Assembly (NCBI RefSeq): GCF_003287495.1
Contig: NZ_PRLE01000008.1
Location: 1-61,527, forward strand
DNA: 61,527 bases
Origin: Faecalibacterium prausnitzii
GTDB taxonomy: Bacteria > Bacillota > Clostridia > Oscillospirales > Ruminococcaceae
Direction of reading: 5' to 3'
The notes under the pieces are model-generated. The model had not been told where the DNA came from and did no database searches. It saw only the letters and a list, made by a program, of their open reading frames with translations. The position numbers and the translations under genes are program-made. Below, in pieces: positions 8,069 through 16,056 of the stretch (position 1 is its first letter; each line of letters opens with the position of its first letter).

Positions 8069-9064
8069 ATGGAACAGAAGATGAAGCTTGGCATCCTGGG
8101 CACCGGGATGATCGTCAAGGAGTTTTTGCCCTGGCTGGCCGGGGCGGACTCGCCGTTTCAGGTGCAGGCGCTGTGCAGCACCCAGCGGAGCGCGCCGCTG
8201 GCGGCGGAGCTCTGCGCCCGGTACCATGTGCCCCAGTGCACCACCAACTACCTGGAGCTGCTGCAGTGGGTGGATGTGGTCTATCTGGCCGTCCCCAATT
8301 TGCAGCACACCCGCTATGCCAAAGTGGCGCTGGAAGCGGGCAAGCATGTCATTGTGGAAAAGCCCATGGCCCCCACGGCGGCCCAGACCGAAGAGCTGGC
8401 CGCCCTCTCCCGCCACAAACGGGTCTTCCTCTTTGAGGCGCTGACCACCCAGTATCTGGAAAACTATCATAAGATCCGGGAGCTGCTGCCCCGCATTGGC
8501 ACGGTGAAGCTGGTGCAGTGCAATTTCAGCCAGTATTCCAGCCGGTACGATGCATTCTGCGCGGGGCAGGTGGCCCCGTCGTTTGATCCCAACTGCGCCG
8601 GCGGTGCCCTCATGGATCTGAATGTCTACAACATCAGCTACATCGTGGGCCTGTTCGGGGAACCCAACCGGGTGAACTACGCGGCCAACATCGACCACGG
8701 CATTGACACCAGCGGCATCCTGACCATGGATTACAGCGGCTTCAAGGCCGTGAGCATGGCGGCAAAAGACTGCGGGGCCCCGGCCCGGTATGTCATTCAG
8801 GGCACCAAGGGCTATCTGCTGCAGAAATCCACGGCCAACTACTGCGGCGGCCTGACGCTGCACCTTAACGACGGCAAAGAGGAACACTACAACCTCAACG
8901 GCGGCCGCCCCCGGCTGGCCGCGGAGTTTGAGGCCTTTGCCCGTGCCATTGAGGGCGGCGACCAGGAGCTGTGCAGCCGGATGCTGGATACCTCCATTGC
9001 CGTCAGCCGGGTGCTGACCGCCGCCCGCCGCTCGGCAGGCATCCGCTTCCCGTGTGATCAATAA
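8069..9064 (+). CDS. Gfo/Idh/MocA family oxidoreductase
   Basis: A 331-residue NAD(P)-dependent dehydrogenase. The Rossmann motif GILGTGMI (residues 8-15) and the family EKP triad in GKHVIVEKPMAPT (about residue 95) are clear; the C-terminal half is the alpha/beta sheet substrate domain with NCAGGALMDLNVYNI. Members oxidise sugars, inositols or pyrroles, and the substrate cannot be read from this sequence. It follows coaX closely and precedes an ECF S component, which may only be positional. AGGAAG lies upstream of the ATG. Confidence 0.88.
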   Translation: MEQKMKLGILGTGMIVKEFLPWLAGADSPFQVQALCSTQRSAPLAAELCARYHVPQCTTNYLELLQWVDVVYLAVPNLQHTRYAKVALEAGKHVIVEKPMAPTAAQTEELAALSRHKRVFLFEALTTQYLENYHKIRELLPRIGTVKLVQCNFSQYSSRYDAFCAGQVAPSFDPNCAGGALMDLNVYNISYIVGLFGEPNRVNYAANIDHGIDTSGILTMDYSGFKAVSMAAKDCGAPARYVIQGTKGYLLQKSTANYCGGLTLHLNDGKEEHYNLNGGRPRLAAEFEAFARAIEGGDQELCSRMLDTSIAVSRVLTAARRSAGIRFPCDQ

Positions 9065-9114
9065 GTTATCTCCCTTTGGAACGTTCCCTGACAAAGCATT
9101 CCAAAGTAAAATAG

Positions 9115-9197
9115 AAAAACGGCCCCGCACCTTTTGCGGGCAGGTTTGCGCCGTATCCGACATCTAGGGCGGAACGGCAGCAGGAGGAAATATTTTT
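9115..9197 (+). promoter_or_regulatory. Structured leader ahead of ECF S component
   Basis: About 80 bases before the S-component ATG contain a CCCGCA / TGCGGG hairpin and a second GCGCCGT / GGGCGG pairing, ending with GGAGG. There is no T-tract, so it is not a terminator. A weak promoter (TTCCCT, 17 bases, TAAAAT at about 9104-9109) precedes it. It matches no riboswitch class that I can recognise by eye; a translational control element is possible. Confidence 0.3.
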
Positions 9198-9800
9198 ATG
9201 AAAAAGAATAACGATCTTCGTACTCTCACCCGGCTGGCACTGCTGGTCGCCATTGAGCTGGTCATGAAAGCCGTCGGCCTGGGCAGCGTGCCCATGGGCC
9301 CGCTTTACATGAGCTTCCTGACGCTCCCCATCGCCGTGGGTGCCATCACCATGGGCCCGGCGGCTGGTGCCATCCTGGGCGGCGTGTTCGGCGCGGTGAG
9401 CTTCTATGACGCTGTCACCGGCGCTTCGGCCATGACGGGCGCCTTGTTCCAGGTGAGCCCTGTCAACACGTTCATCCTCTGCGTGGGGATGCGTGTGCTG
9501 ATGGGCCTGTGCGTGGGCCTCGTCTTCAACGGCCTCAAGCGGCTCGACAAGCCCGGCACCTGGAGCTACATCGTTTCCGCCATGTGCGCTCCCGGCCTCA
9601 ACACCCTGTTCTTTATGGGCTACATCGTGCTGGCATTCTACGGCTGCGATTACATCCAGAACATCGTGGCTGCCAAGGGCGCGGCCAACCCGTTCATGTT
9701 CGTGGTGCTGCTGGTCGGCGTGCAGGGTGTGATGGAGTTCCTCGTCTCCGGCATTCTGGGCGGCATCGTGGCCCGTGCGGTGGCAAAGTTCCTGAAGTAA
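9198..9800 (+). CDS. ECF transporter S component, probably pantothenate
   Basis: A 200-residue, six-segment membrane protein of the energy-coupling-factor substrate-binding type. It opens with a lysine-rich end and LTRLALLVAIELVM, and carries LTLPIAVGAITMGPAAGAILGGVFG, the characteristic loop of PanT/FolT-like S components. The later PVNTFILCVGMRVLMG and LNTLFFMGYIVL segments resemble PanT best. Being just downstream of coaX and near coaBC supports pantothenate as ligand, by inference. The shared EcfA/EcfT module is not in the window. GGAGG precedes the ATG. Confidence 0.75.
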   Translation: MKKNNDLRTLTRLALLVAIELVMKAVGLGSVPMGPLYMSFLTLPIAVGAITMGPAAGAILGGVFGAVSFYDAVTGASAMTGALFQVSPVNTFILCVGMRVLMGLCVGLVFNGLKRLDKPGTWSYIVSAMCAPGLNTLFFMGYIVLAFYGCDYIQNIVAAKGAANPFMFVVLLVGVQGVMEFLVSGILGGIVARAVAKFLK

Positions 9801-9865
9801 TCTCCCGGCGTGCGCACAGTCAGGGACGCCCCGAGAGATCAGATAAAAAACCCAATAAAATCGCA

Positions 9866-9898
9866 GGCTCCTCCGGCGTTTTGCCGGGGGAGCTTTTT
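9866..9898 (+). terminator. Terminator after ECF S component
   Basis: GCTCCTCCGGC pairs with GCCGGGGGAGC (one mismatch) around GTTTT, followed by TTTTT. The rest of 9801-10005 holds no gene or repeat that I can support. Confidence 0.85.
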
Positions 9899-10005
9899 GC
9901 GTGTGTCCGTGTGGAAAATGCCTTGGAGGCCCCGGGGCGAAACTGGTCATATCGCTGTTTTCTCACCGTACCGATTGGTAAAAATGATGAAAACGCAGTG
10001 AAATC

Positions 10006-10034
10006 TTGACAATTGCCACAAAAAGGGGTATGCT
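10006..10034 (+). promoter_or_regulatory. Consensus promoter of small lipoprotein
   Basis: TTGACA at 10006-10011, a 17-base spacer and TATGCT at 10029-10034 form a near-perfect housekeeping promoter about 75 bases before the lipoprotein ATG. Confidence 0.8.
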
Positions 10035-10108
10035 GAATTTAACATAGCAAACTGCCTGCACAAGGCGGGCCGTTGCTGGGGAACTATCTGATTACGGAGG
10101 ATACAACA

Positions 10109-10543
10109 ATGAAAGCATTTAAGAAACTGATGGCTGCTGCCCTCGTTTGCGTTATGGCTCTGACCATGCTGACTGGCTGTGCAGTGAGCGACAACCTGGT
10201 TGAGAAAGCTCTGGTCAACAAGCTGAACGCTGTCAGCGCTGTCTCTTACAAGCACAAGACCGATCTGGACGACGAGGCCAAGAAGGCTTGGGACGAGAAC
10301 AAGGATAAGAAGGAAAGCAGCGGCATCATCACTATTAGCAATGTCGTTTACAACTATGTGATCGTCAAGAAGCCCAGCGATGCAACCAAGGAAAACAGCT
10401 GGGGCGATAAGGCTAAGAAGGCTGATGGCGTTCTGGCTACCTCTGCGAAGAACAGCGACAAGAAGATTGAGATCGGTGTCAAGGTTGTTGGCGACGATTA
10501 TGTTGCTATTGTTGCTAAGGCAGCTACTAAGGCAGCAAAGTAA
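10109..10543 (+). CDS. Small secreted lipoprotein (first paralogue)
   Basis: A 144-residue lipoprotein of unknown function. The signal peptide MKAFKKLMAAALVCVMALTM ends in lipobox LTGC with lipidated C24. The mature part is short, Lys/Asp-rich and ends in an Ala/Lys run (KAATKAAK). The start at ATG 10109 has GGAGGA upstream; a TTG at 10073 is out of register with it. The signal peptide and gene layout (strong promoter, single gene, strong terminator) closely match the lipoprotein at 18767-19249, though the mature domains diverge. Codon use is rich in GCT/GTT compared with neighbours, as expected of a highly expressed gene. Confidence 0.85.
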   Translation: MKAFKKLMAAALVCVMALTMLTGCAVSDNLVEKALVNKLNAVSAVSYKHKTDLDDEAKKAWDENKDKKESSGIITISNVVYNYVIVKKPSDATKENSWGDKAKKADGVLATSAKNSDKKIEIGVKVVGDDYVAIVAKAATKAAK

Positions 10544-10568
10544 TCAATCCACCAAAAATTGCATATTT

Positions 10569-10608
10569 GCCCCGGAGTAAGCCTTGCGGCCCCGCTCCGG
10601 GGCTTTTT
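10569..10608 (+). terminator. Lipoprotein terminator
   Basis: GCCCCGGAG pairs with CTCCGGGGC (10569-10577 and 10595-10603), then TTTTT. Confidence 0.88.
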
Positions 10609-10678
10609 GTTTGCGTCCGTCACCCTCCTCCCTACCTGTGCATAGAATGGCGCAGGCTTTGGGGAGGAGGGCTTTTGG

Positions 10679-11473
10679 ATGGAACGACAAAAACGCTTTG
10701 CGGTGATCGGCAGCGATGCCCGGCAGCTGGCGGCAGGCCGGGCGCTGGCCCGGGCGGGGTATGCGGTGGAGGGGCCGGAAGAGATCGCGCTGGCAGACTA
10801 TATCCTGCTGCCGTTGCCGCTGGATGCGGCCCGCACCCCGCTGGCGGAGCTGCTGCGGGCGGCACGCCCCGGGGCGCTGGCGCTGGGCGGGATGCTCTCG
10901 GAAGAAGCAAAGGCCATTGCGGCGGAAGCCGGGGTGGAGCTGGTGGATTACTTTGCCCGGGAGGAGCTGGCCATCCGCAACGCCATCCCCACGGCGGAGG
11001 GGTGCATCGGCGTTTTGCTGGCCCAGCGCAAACGCACCCTGTGGGGCAGCGCGGTCCTGCTGCTGGGATTTGGCCCTGTGGGGCAGGCGGTTGGCACCCG
11101 GCTGGCGGCATTGGGGGCGCATGTGACAGTGGCAGCCCGCCGCCCGGCCCAGCGGGCACAGGCGGAAAGCCTGGGGATGCAGGGGGCAGAGCTGGCCCGG
11201 CTGGCCCGGCTGGCTCCGGCCTTTGACACGGTGGTGAATACCATCCCGGCGCAGGTGCTCACGGCCCCGGTGCTGGCCCGGCTGCGGCCCGGGAGCCTGA
11301 TCGTGGATCTGGCTTCCCGCCCCGGTGGGACGGATTTTGACGCCGCCGCCCGCTGCGGCCACAAGGCCATCCATGCATTGAGCCTGCCCGCTGCCTGCGC
11401 GCCGGAAACAGCCGGGGAGATCGTGGCCCGGACGGTGTGCGAGATGCTGCGCGAAAGGGAGGGAGCACGATGA
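10679..11473 (+). CDS. dpaA: Dipicolinate synthase subunit A
   Basis: SpoVFA/DpaA is the NAD(P)-binding subunit that makes dipicolinic acid from dihydrodipicolinate in the sporulating mother cell. Residues 6-16 (FAVIGSDARQL) match the family start. ELAIRNAIPTAEG, the Rossmann loop LLLGFGPVGQAVGTRLAALGA and DLASRPGGTDF are the strongest signatures. At 264 residues it is about 30 shorter than the Bacillus enzyme, mostly in the N-terminal third. Its stop overlaps the dpaB start in ATGA, implying translational coupling. Faecalibacterium is regarded as non-sporing, so the retained pair is notable if the host is Faecalibacterium. Confidence 0.88.
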   Translation: MERQKRFAVIGSDARQLAAGRALARAGYAVEGPEEIALADYILLPLPLDAARTPLAELLRAARPGALALGGMLSEEAKAIAAEAGVELVDYFAREELAIRNAIPTAEGCIGVLLAQRKRTLWGSAVLLLGFGPVGQAVGTRLAALGAHVTVAARRPAQRAQAESLGMQGAELARLARLAPAFDTVVNTIPAQVLTAPVLARLRPGSLIVDLASRPGGTDFDAAARCGHKAIHALSLPAACAPETAGEIVARTVCEMLREREGAR

Positions 11474-12096
11474 ACGAGAAACGACGCTGTGCCTTTGCGG
11501 TCTGCGGCAGCTTCTGCACGCTGGAGACCGCGCTGGAACAGGCACAGGAACTGACGGCCCGGGGCTGGGAGCTGCTGCCCGTCATGAGCAATACCGCCGC
11601 CCGGTGTGATACCCGGTTTGGCCGGGCCGGGAGCTGGCGGCAGCGGCTGGAAGCCCTGACCGGGCACCCGGTGCTGGACAGTTTGCAGGCCGTGGAGCCT
11701 CTGGGGCCCAAAAACATGGCCGAGGCGCTGGTGATCGCCCCCTGCACGGGCAGCACGCTGGCCCGGCTGGCGGCGGGCCTCTCGGACACGCCGGTGACGC
11801 TGGCGGCCAAGAGCCTGCTGCGGGTGGGGCGGCCGGTAGTCATCGCCGTCTCTACCAACGACGGGCTGGGGGCCTCGGGAGAAAACATTGCCCGGCTGTA
11901 CCAGCGCAAGCACTATTACTTTGTGCCCTACGGCCAGGATGACCCGCAGGCAAAGCCGCAGAGCCTGAAAGCCCGGTTCGCCCTGCTGCCCGCCGCACTG
12001 GACGCGGCGCTGGAGGGGCGGCAGCTGCAGCCCGTTCTTTGCCCCGCCGCCGGGCACGGAATGTCTTTTCAGCAAGGGAAAAGTGTGGTATACTGA
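11470..12096 (+). CDS. dpaB: Dipicolinate synthase subunit B
   Basis: SpoVFB/DpaB is the flavoprotein-like partner of DpaA. The 208-residue product shows FAVCGSFCTLETAL, DTRFGRAGSWRQRLEALTG, AEPLGPK-type AVEPLGPKNMAEALVIAPCTG and FVPYGQDDPQAKPQSL, all diagnostic. The ATG at 11470 overlaps the dpaA stop (ATGA) and has GGGAGGG upstream; a longer frame from 11437 lacks a site. Both subunits keep their motifs, so the enzyme looks intact. A D,D-carboxypeptidase gene follows after a repeat element. Confidence 0.9.
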   Translation: MNEKRRCAFAVCGSFCTLETALEQAQELTARGWELLPVMSNTAARCDTRFGRAGSWRQRLEALTGHPVLDSLQAVEPLGPKNMAEALVIAPCTGSTLARLAAGLSDTPVTLAAKSLLRVGRPVVIAVSTNDGLGASGENIARLYQRKHYYFVPYGQDDPQAKPQSLKARFALLPAALDAALEGRQLQPVLCPAAGHGMSFQQGKSVVY

Positions 12097-12122
12097 ACAA
12101 GATAATGTATGATAGCGTCCTA

Positions 12123-12305
12123 GCCCTCTCAGGCCGCTTCGCGTCCAGCTCTCCCAAAGGGAGAGCCATTGGCAAAGAGATGTACTTTGCGTGGACTGCC
12201 AAGGCCTCCCACTTTGGGAAAGATTCTCCCCGGTGCGGGGAGAAATGTCACCGTAGATGACAAAGTGGGGAACAGGTGGCATTGCGAAGCAATGACGGAG
12301 AGGGC
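12123..12305. repeat. Palindromic intergenic repeat, copy A
   Basis: A 183-base copy of a modular repeat bounded by GCCCTCTC (12123-12130) and GAGAGGGC (12298-12305). The left half has a CTCTCCC..GGGAGAG hairpin ending in TTGGCA. The right half begins TGCCAAGGC and ends ATTGCGAAGCAATGACGGAGAGG. Relative to copy C, the right half carries about 50 extra bases containing a second hairpin (CTCCCCGG..CGGGGAG) flanked by CACTTTG / CAAAGTG. Confidence 0.8.
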
Positions 12306-12352
12306 AAGCCCGTGAAAAGGATTATCTAAATCACCAATGGAGAAATGACCAG

Positions 12353-13660
12353 ATGAAAAAACAGATCGCCGTGCTTTGCACGGTGCTGCTCTGGGTCTGC
12401 GCGGTGTTTGCACCCATGGCGCGGGCCGCGGGCCCGGCGCTGTCGGCCACGGAGGCGTACTGCATCATCGACGCGGACACCGGCCTTGTGCTGGCCCAGC
12501 AGAATATGGACGAAGAGCTGCACCCGGCGTCCATCACCAAGGTGATGACGCTGGGCCTTGCCTGTGAGAAAGCCCAGGGCCAGTGGGACGGTGTGAGCCT
12601 GGAAGTGACCCACGAGGATGTCTATTCCCTCGCGGGGACGGATTCCAGCCACATTGCCCTGCAGGAGGGGGAGCATGTGCCCCTGACGGATGCCCTCTAT
12701 GCCACCATGATGGCCAGCGCCAACGATGGCGCCAACCTGCTGTCCGAATATTTCGGGGATGGCACCATTGCGGGCGGCGTGGCGGCCATGAACGCCCAGG
12801 TGGCGGAACTGGGCCTCAAGCACACCCACTTTGCCAACCCCCACGGCATCAGCGATACCGACCACTATACCAGCTGCTATGATATGGCGCAGATCCTGCG
12901 CTGGGCCCTGACCCAGCCGGGGTTTGAGACGCTGTTTACCCGCAACGAGATGTATCCCATGAAGCCCACGGACATCCAGCCCAAAGAGCGGTATTTCCAC
13001 CAGCAGGACAAAATGCGGGTGGGTTCCAGCCGGTATTACATCCCGGCCATTCAAGGCTCCAAGATCGGCTACACCAACATTGCCCGCTACAGCTATGTCT
13101 GCCTGGCGGAGCAGAACGGTGTCCGGCTCATCTGCGTCACCATGCAGAGCAACATCAAGACCGACAAGTACAACGATGTCCGCACCCTGCTGGATTACGC
13201 CTTTGCCCACTACACAAACTATACCGACATCCCGGCCCAGGGCCTGACCCGGGAGCTGACGGTGGCGGGAGGCGGTGCCCCGCTGGGCATGGTCACGGTG
13301 ACCGACCCCGGCACCCGGCTGCTGTTGGCTGACGGCCTGACGGCAGGGGATGTGTCCGTGACGCTGGAGCTGCCGGAACAGTATGTCTTGGGCACCAGCC
13401 CGGCGGTGTACGCCGTGTATACCGTCAACGGGCAGGACAAGCAGGAGTCCGCCAGCGTCCGGGTGCCGGCCACGATTACGGGACTGGAGGAGCTATTGGA
13501 GCGGAGCACCGGTGTCCAGCTGGGCAGCGGCACCCGCAGCCCCGGCAAGACCGCGGGCCTGCTCATCGGCATCTCGCTGGGGTGCACGGTGCTGGCGGCG
13601 GGAGTTGCATTTGTTGTGGTAAGGCTCCGCTCGAAAGCGAAGAAAAAATCGAGGCACTGA
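12353..13660 (+). CDS. D-alanyl-D-alanine carboxypeptidase (S11, DacF-like)
   Basis: A 435-residue PBP5-type enzyme that trims stem pentapeptides outside the membrane. It has a signal peptide (1-25), SITK (S60 nucleophile, K63) and SAN (S122-N124). The third motif reads KIG (237-239) in GSKIGYTN instead of the usual KTG. The C-terminus has a true membrane segment (about 400-423) followed by a basic tail, in place of the common amphipathic helix. GGAG lies 9 bases before the ATG. Its closeness to dpaAB recalls sporulation-linked DacF, but the repeat between them argues for a separate transcript. Confidence 0.88.
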   Translation: MKKQIAVLCTVLLWVCAVFAPMARAAGPALSATEAYCIIDADTGLVLAQQNMDEELHPASITKVMTLGLACEKAQGQWDGVSLEVTHEDVYSLAGTDSSHIALQEGEHVPLTDALYATMMASANDGANLLSEYFGDGTIAGGVAAMNAQVAELGLKHTHFANPHGISDTDHYTSCYDMAQILRWALTQPGFETLFTRNEMYPMKPTDIQPKERYFHQQDKMRVGSSRYYIPAIQGSKIGYTNIARYSYVCLAEQNGVRLICVTMQSNIKTDKYNDVRTLLDYAFAHYTNYTDIPAQGLTRELTVAGGGAPLGMVTVTDPGTRLLLADGLTAGDVSVTLELPEQYVLGTSPAVYAVYTVNGQDKQESASVRVPATITGLEELLERSTGVQLGSGTRSPGKTAGLLIGISLGCTVLAAGVAFVVVRLRSKAKKKSRH

Positions 13661-13666
13661 CCCTCT

Positions 13667-13807
13667 TTGCCAAGGGCTCCCCTACAAGGGGAGCTGTCGC
13701 GTAAGCGACTGAGAGGTTGTATGACATCCGGGACAAGGCGGTGCTCTGTCCAACCTCTCCGTCATTGCTTCGCAATGCCACCTCTCCTAGTAGGAGAGGC
13801 TTTGGCA
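13667..13807. repeat. Palindromic intergenic repeat, copy B (swapped halves)
   Basis: Both halves of the repeat are present, each reverse-complemented, but in an order that simple inversion does not give. 13667-13718 is the reverse of the left half (TTGCCAAGGGCTCCCCT through GCGACTGAGAGGTTG). 13752-13807 is the reverse of the right half (AACCTCTCCGTCATTGC through GGCTTTGGCA). About 33 unrelated bases separate them. Confidence 0.75.
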
Positions 13808-13914
13808 ATCCACGCAACGTCTTTTCTAACACTGCGCAAAAGCCATTCCGGCTTTTCCAAATAAAAAACAAAATGTCAAAAACAATAACGAAAAAACAGA
13901 GAGGAAAATGAAAA

Positions 13915-14481
13915 ATGGGTAAATTTACGTTTACGGAAACTGAGATCCCCGGTGTTGTGGTCATTGAGCCCCAGGTGTTTGGCGATGACCGCGGTTATTT
14001 TATGGAGACCTACCAGAAAGACCAGTTTGCTGCTGCCGGGATTGATAAGGAGTTTGTGCAGGACAACCAGAGCCGCTCTACCCGCGGCGTGCTGCGCGGC
14101 CTGCATTTCCAGAAGAACCACACCCAGGGCAAGCTGGTCCGCGTGACCAAGGGCGAAGTGTACGACGTGGCCGTGGACTGCCGCCCCCACAGCGCGACCT
14201 TTGGCAAGTGGGTGGGCGTGACCCTGAGTGAGGAGAACAAGAAGATGTTCTATATCCCGGAGGGCTTTGCCCACGGCTTCCTCGTGCTGAGCGACGTGGC
14301 GGAGTTCTGCTATAAGTGCACCGATGTCTACGACCCCACCAGCGAGGGCGGCATCCCCTACGACGACCCCACCGTCAACGTGCAGTGGCCGGACTGCGGC
14401 TGCGAGCACAAGACCAGCGCGAAGGACAAGCTGCATGAGTCCTTTGCCTCCCAGAAGTTTGAATTCTTTGAAAAGTGGTGA
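13915..14481 (+). CDS. rfbC: dTDP-4-dehydrorhamnose 3,5-epimerase
   Basis: RmlC/RfbC, 188 residues, epimerises dTDP-4-keto-6-deoxyglucose on the way to dTDP-L-rhamnose. The cupin hallmarks are FGDDRGYFMETY, RGVLRGLHFQ with catalytic H64, GEVYDVAVDCR and FYIPEGFAHGFLVLS. It starts an operon with a polysaccharide ABC exporter, a glycosyltransferase and a DUF5662 gene, so rhamnose is the likely sugar of the exported polymer. The other rml genes (A, B, D) are not in the window. AGAGGA precedes the ATG. Confidence 0.95.
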   Translation: MGKFTFTETEIPGVVVIEPQVFGDDRGYFMETYQKDQFAAAGIDKEFVQDNQSRSTRGVLRGLHFQKNHTQGKLVRVTKGEVYDVAVDCRPHSATFGKWVGVTLSEENKKMFYIPEGFAHGFLVLSDVAEFCYKCTDVYDPTSEGGIPYDDPTVNVQWPDCGCEHKTSAKDKLHESFASQKFEFFEKW

Positions 14482-14487
14482 TCGCCC

Positions 14488-15297
14488 GTGGCAAAAATCA
14501 AGGGAATGTTCAACGGCTTCTGGCGCTACCGCTATCTGCTGTGGAATCTGGTCAGCCGTGATTTTAAGCTCAAGTACCGCCGCAGCGTGCTGGGCGTGGT
14601 GTGGAGCGTGCTCAACCCGCTGCTCATGTGCCTGGTGTACTGGGCCGTGTTCAGCAGCCTGATGGATATGCGCGGCAGCGGCATCGACAACTTCCCCGTT
14701 TTCCTGATGTGCGGCCAGCTGCTCTTCAACTTCTTCAACGAGGCCACCTCCTCCAGCATGTCCAGCGTGCTGTCGGCGGCCCCGCTGCTCAAAAAGGTGT
14801 ATATCCCAAAGTATATCTTCCCGCTGGAAAAATGCTGCTTTGCCATGGTCAACTGCGTGTTCAGCTTTGTGGCGCTGGCACTGGTTATGGTGTTTACGGG
14901 CAGCCCCCTCCACTGGACCATTCTGGAGGTGCTTTACCCGCTGGTGACGCTCTTCTTCTTCAGCCTGGGCGTGGGCCTGTTCCTGGCGGCGGCCACCGTC
15001 TTCTTCCGGGATATCATGCACATCTGGAGCGTGTTCATCACGGCGCTGCTCTACTTCTCCGCCATCTTCTATGACCCCACCCAGATGACGTTCTCCATCG
15101 GCGGGTTCAATATGCAGCAGATCATCAAGCTCAACCCCATGTACTGGTATATCACGGGCTTCCGCCGCACCCTGATGTGGGGCATCCCACTGGATTTCAA
15201 CATGCTGGCGGTGTGCGGCGTGTGCGCGCTGCTTTCCATGCTGGTGGGCGTGCAGATGTTCCGCAAAACGCAGGACCGCTTTGTGCTGCACATTTAA
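14488..15297 (+). CDS. Polysaccharide ABC transporter permease (Wzm/TagG-like)
   Basis: A 269-residue ABC-2 permease with six predicted membrane helices. The opening YRYLLWNLVSRDFKLKYRRSVLGVVWSVLNPL is the classic start of Wzm/TagG/RgpC exporters that move undecaprenyl-linked polymers across the membrane. It pairs with the ATPase that follows 12 bases later. The proposed start is GTG 14488, 6 bases after rfbC; an ATG at 14506 is the alternative but would sit directly on its AAGGGA site. Confidence 0.92.
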   Translation: MAKIKGMFNGFWRYRYLLWNLVSRDFKLKYRRSVLGVVWSVLNPLLMCLVYWAVFSSLMDMRGSGIDNFPVFLMCGQLLFNFFNEATSSSMSSVLSAAPLLKKVYIPKYIFPLEKCCFAMVNCVFSFVALALVMVFTGSPLHWTILEVLYPLVTLFFFSLGVGLFLAAATVFFRDIMHIWSVFITALLYFSAIFYDPTQMTFSIGGFNMQQIIKLNPMYWYITGFRRTLMWGIPLDFNMLAVCGVCALLSMLVGVQMFRKTQDRFVLHI

Positions 15298-15309
15298 GGA
15301 GGGGAGAAA

Positions 15310-16053
15310 ATGGAACCAATTATTAAAGTGGACAATGTTTCCATGTGCTTCAACCTCTCCACCGAAAAGCACGAGAGCCTGAAAGAGTATCTTCTGGCCA
15401 TGGTGCAGGGGCGGCTGCAGTACGATGAATTTTATGCCCTGAAAGACGTCAGCCTGGACATCATGCCCGGCGATTTTTACGGCTTGGTGGGCCTGAACGG
15501 CTCGGGCAAATCCACCCTGCTCAAGACCATTGCCGGCGTGTACAAGCCCAGCAAGGGCAAAGTGACGGTCAACGGCACCATTGCCCCCCTCATTGAGCTG
15601 GGCGCGGGCTTTGATATGGACCTGACCGCCCGGGAGAACATCTACCTCAACGGTACGGTGCTGGGCTTCTCGCCCAAGTATCTGGACGAAAAGTTTGATG
15701 AGATTGTGGAGTTCAGCGAGCTGCAGAACTTTCTGGATGTGCCGCTCAAGAACTACTCCTCCGGCATGGTGGCCCGCATCGGCTTTGCCATTGCCACCAT
15801 CACCAAACCCGACATCCTGATCGCGGACGAGGTGCTCTCGGTGGGCGATTTCCTCTTCCAGCAGAAATGCGAGAAGCGGATGAAAGAGCTGATGGCCGGC
15901 GGCACCACCGTCATTCTGGTGTCCCACTCCATTGAGCAGATCGAGCGGATGTGCAGCAAGGTGGCATGGCTGAGCCACGGCCACCTCAAGATGAACGGCG
16001 ATACCATGACGGTCTGCAACGCGTACAAGGCCGTCCAGCGCGGCGAGGCATAA
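15310..16053 (+). CDS. Polysaccharide ABC transporter ATPase (Wzt/TagH-like)
   Basis: A 247-residue ATPase with Walker A GLNGSGKST (61-69), signature YSSGMVARIGFA, Walker B PDILIADEV and switch H in LVSHSIEQIERM. The insert LIELGAGFDMDLTARENIYLNG is typical of the Wzt/TagH/RgpD subfamily. It ends straight after the nucleotide-binding domain, lacking the C-terminal carbohydrate-recognition domain of O9a-type Wzt, so export probably does not depend on a chain-end modification. GGAGGGG lies before the ATG. Confidence 0.93.
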   Translation: MEPIIKVDNVSMCFNLSTEKHESLKEYLLAMVQGRLQYDEFYALKDVSLDIMPGDFYGLVGLNGSGKSTLLKTIAGVYKPSKGKVTVNGTIAPLIELGAGFDMDLTARENIYLNGTVLGFSPKYLDEKFDEIVEFSELQNFLDVPLKNYSSGMVARIGFAIATITKPDILIADEVLSVGDFLFQQKCEKRMKELMAGGTTVILVSHSIEQIERMCSKVAWLSHGHLKMNGDTMTVCNAYKAVQRGEA

Positions 16054-16056
16054 GGG

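Noticed and set aside
9115-9197. A preQ1 or folate riboswitch ahead of the ECF S component
   Set aside because: The leader is too short and I could not find the conserved bases of either class; the S component also looks PanT-like, not QueT or FolT.
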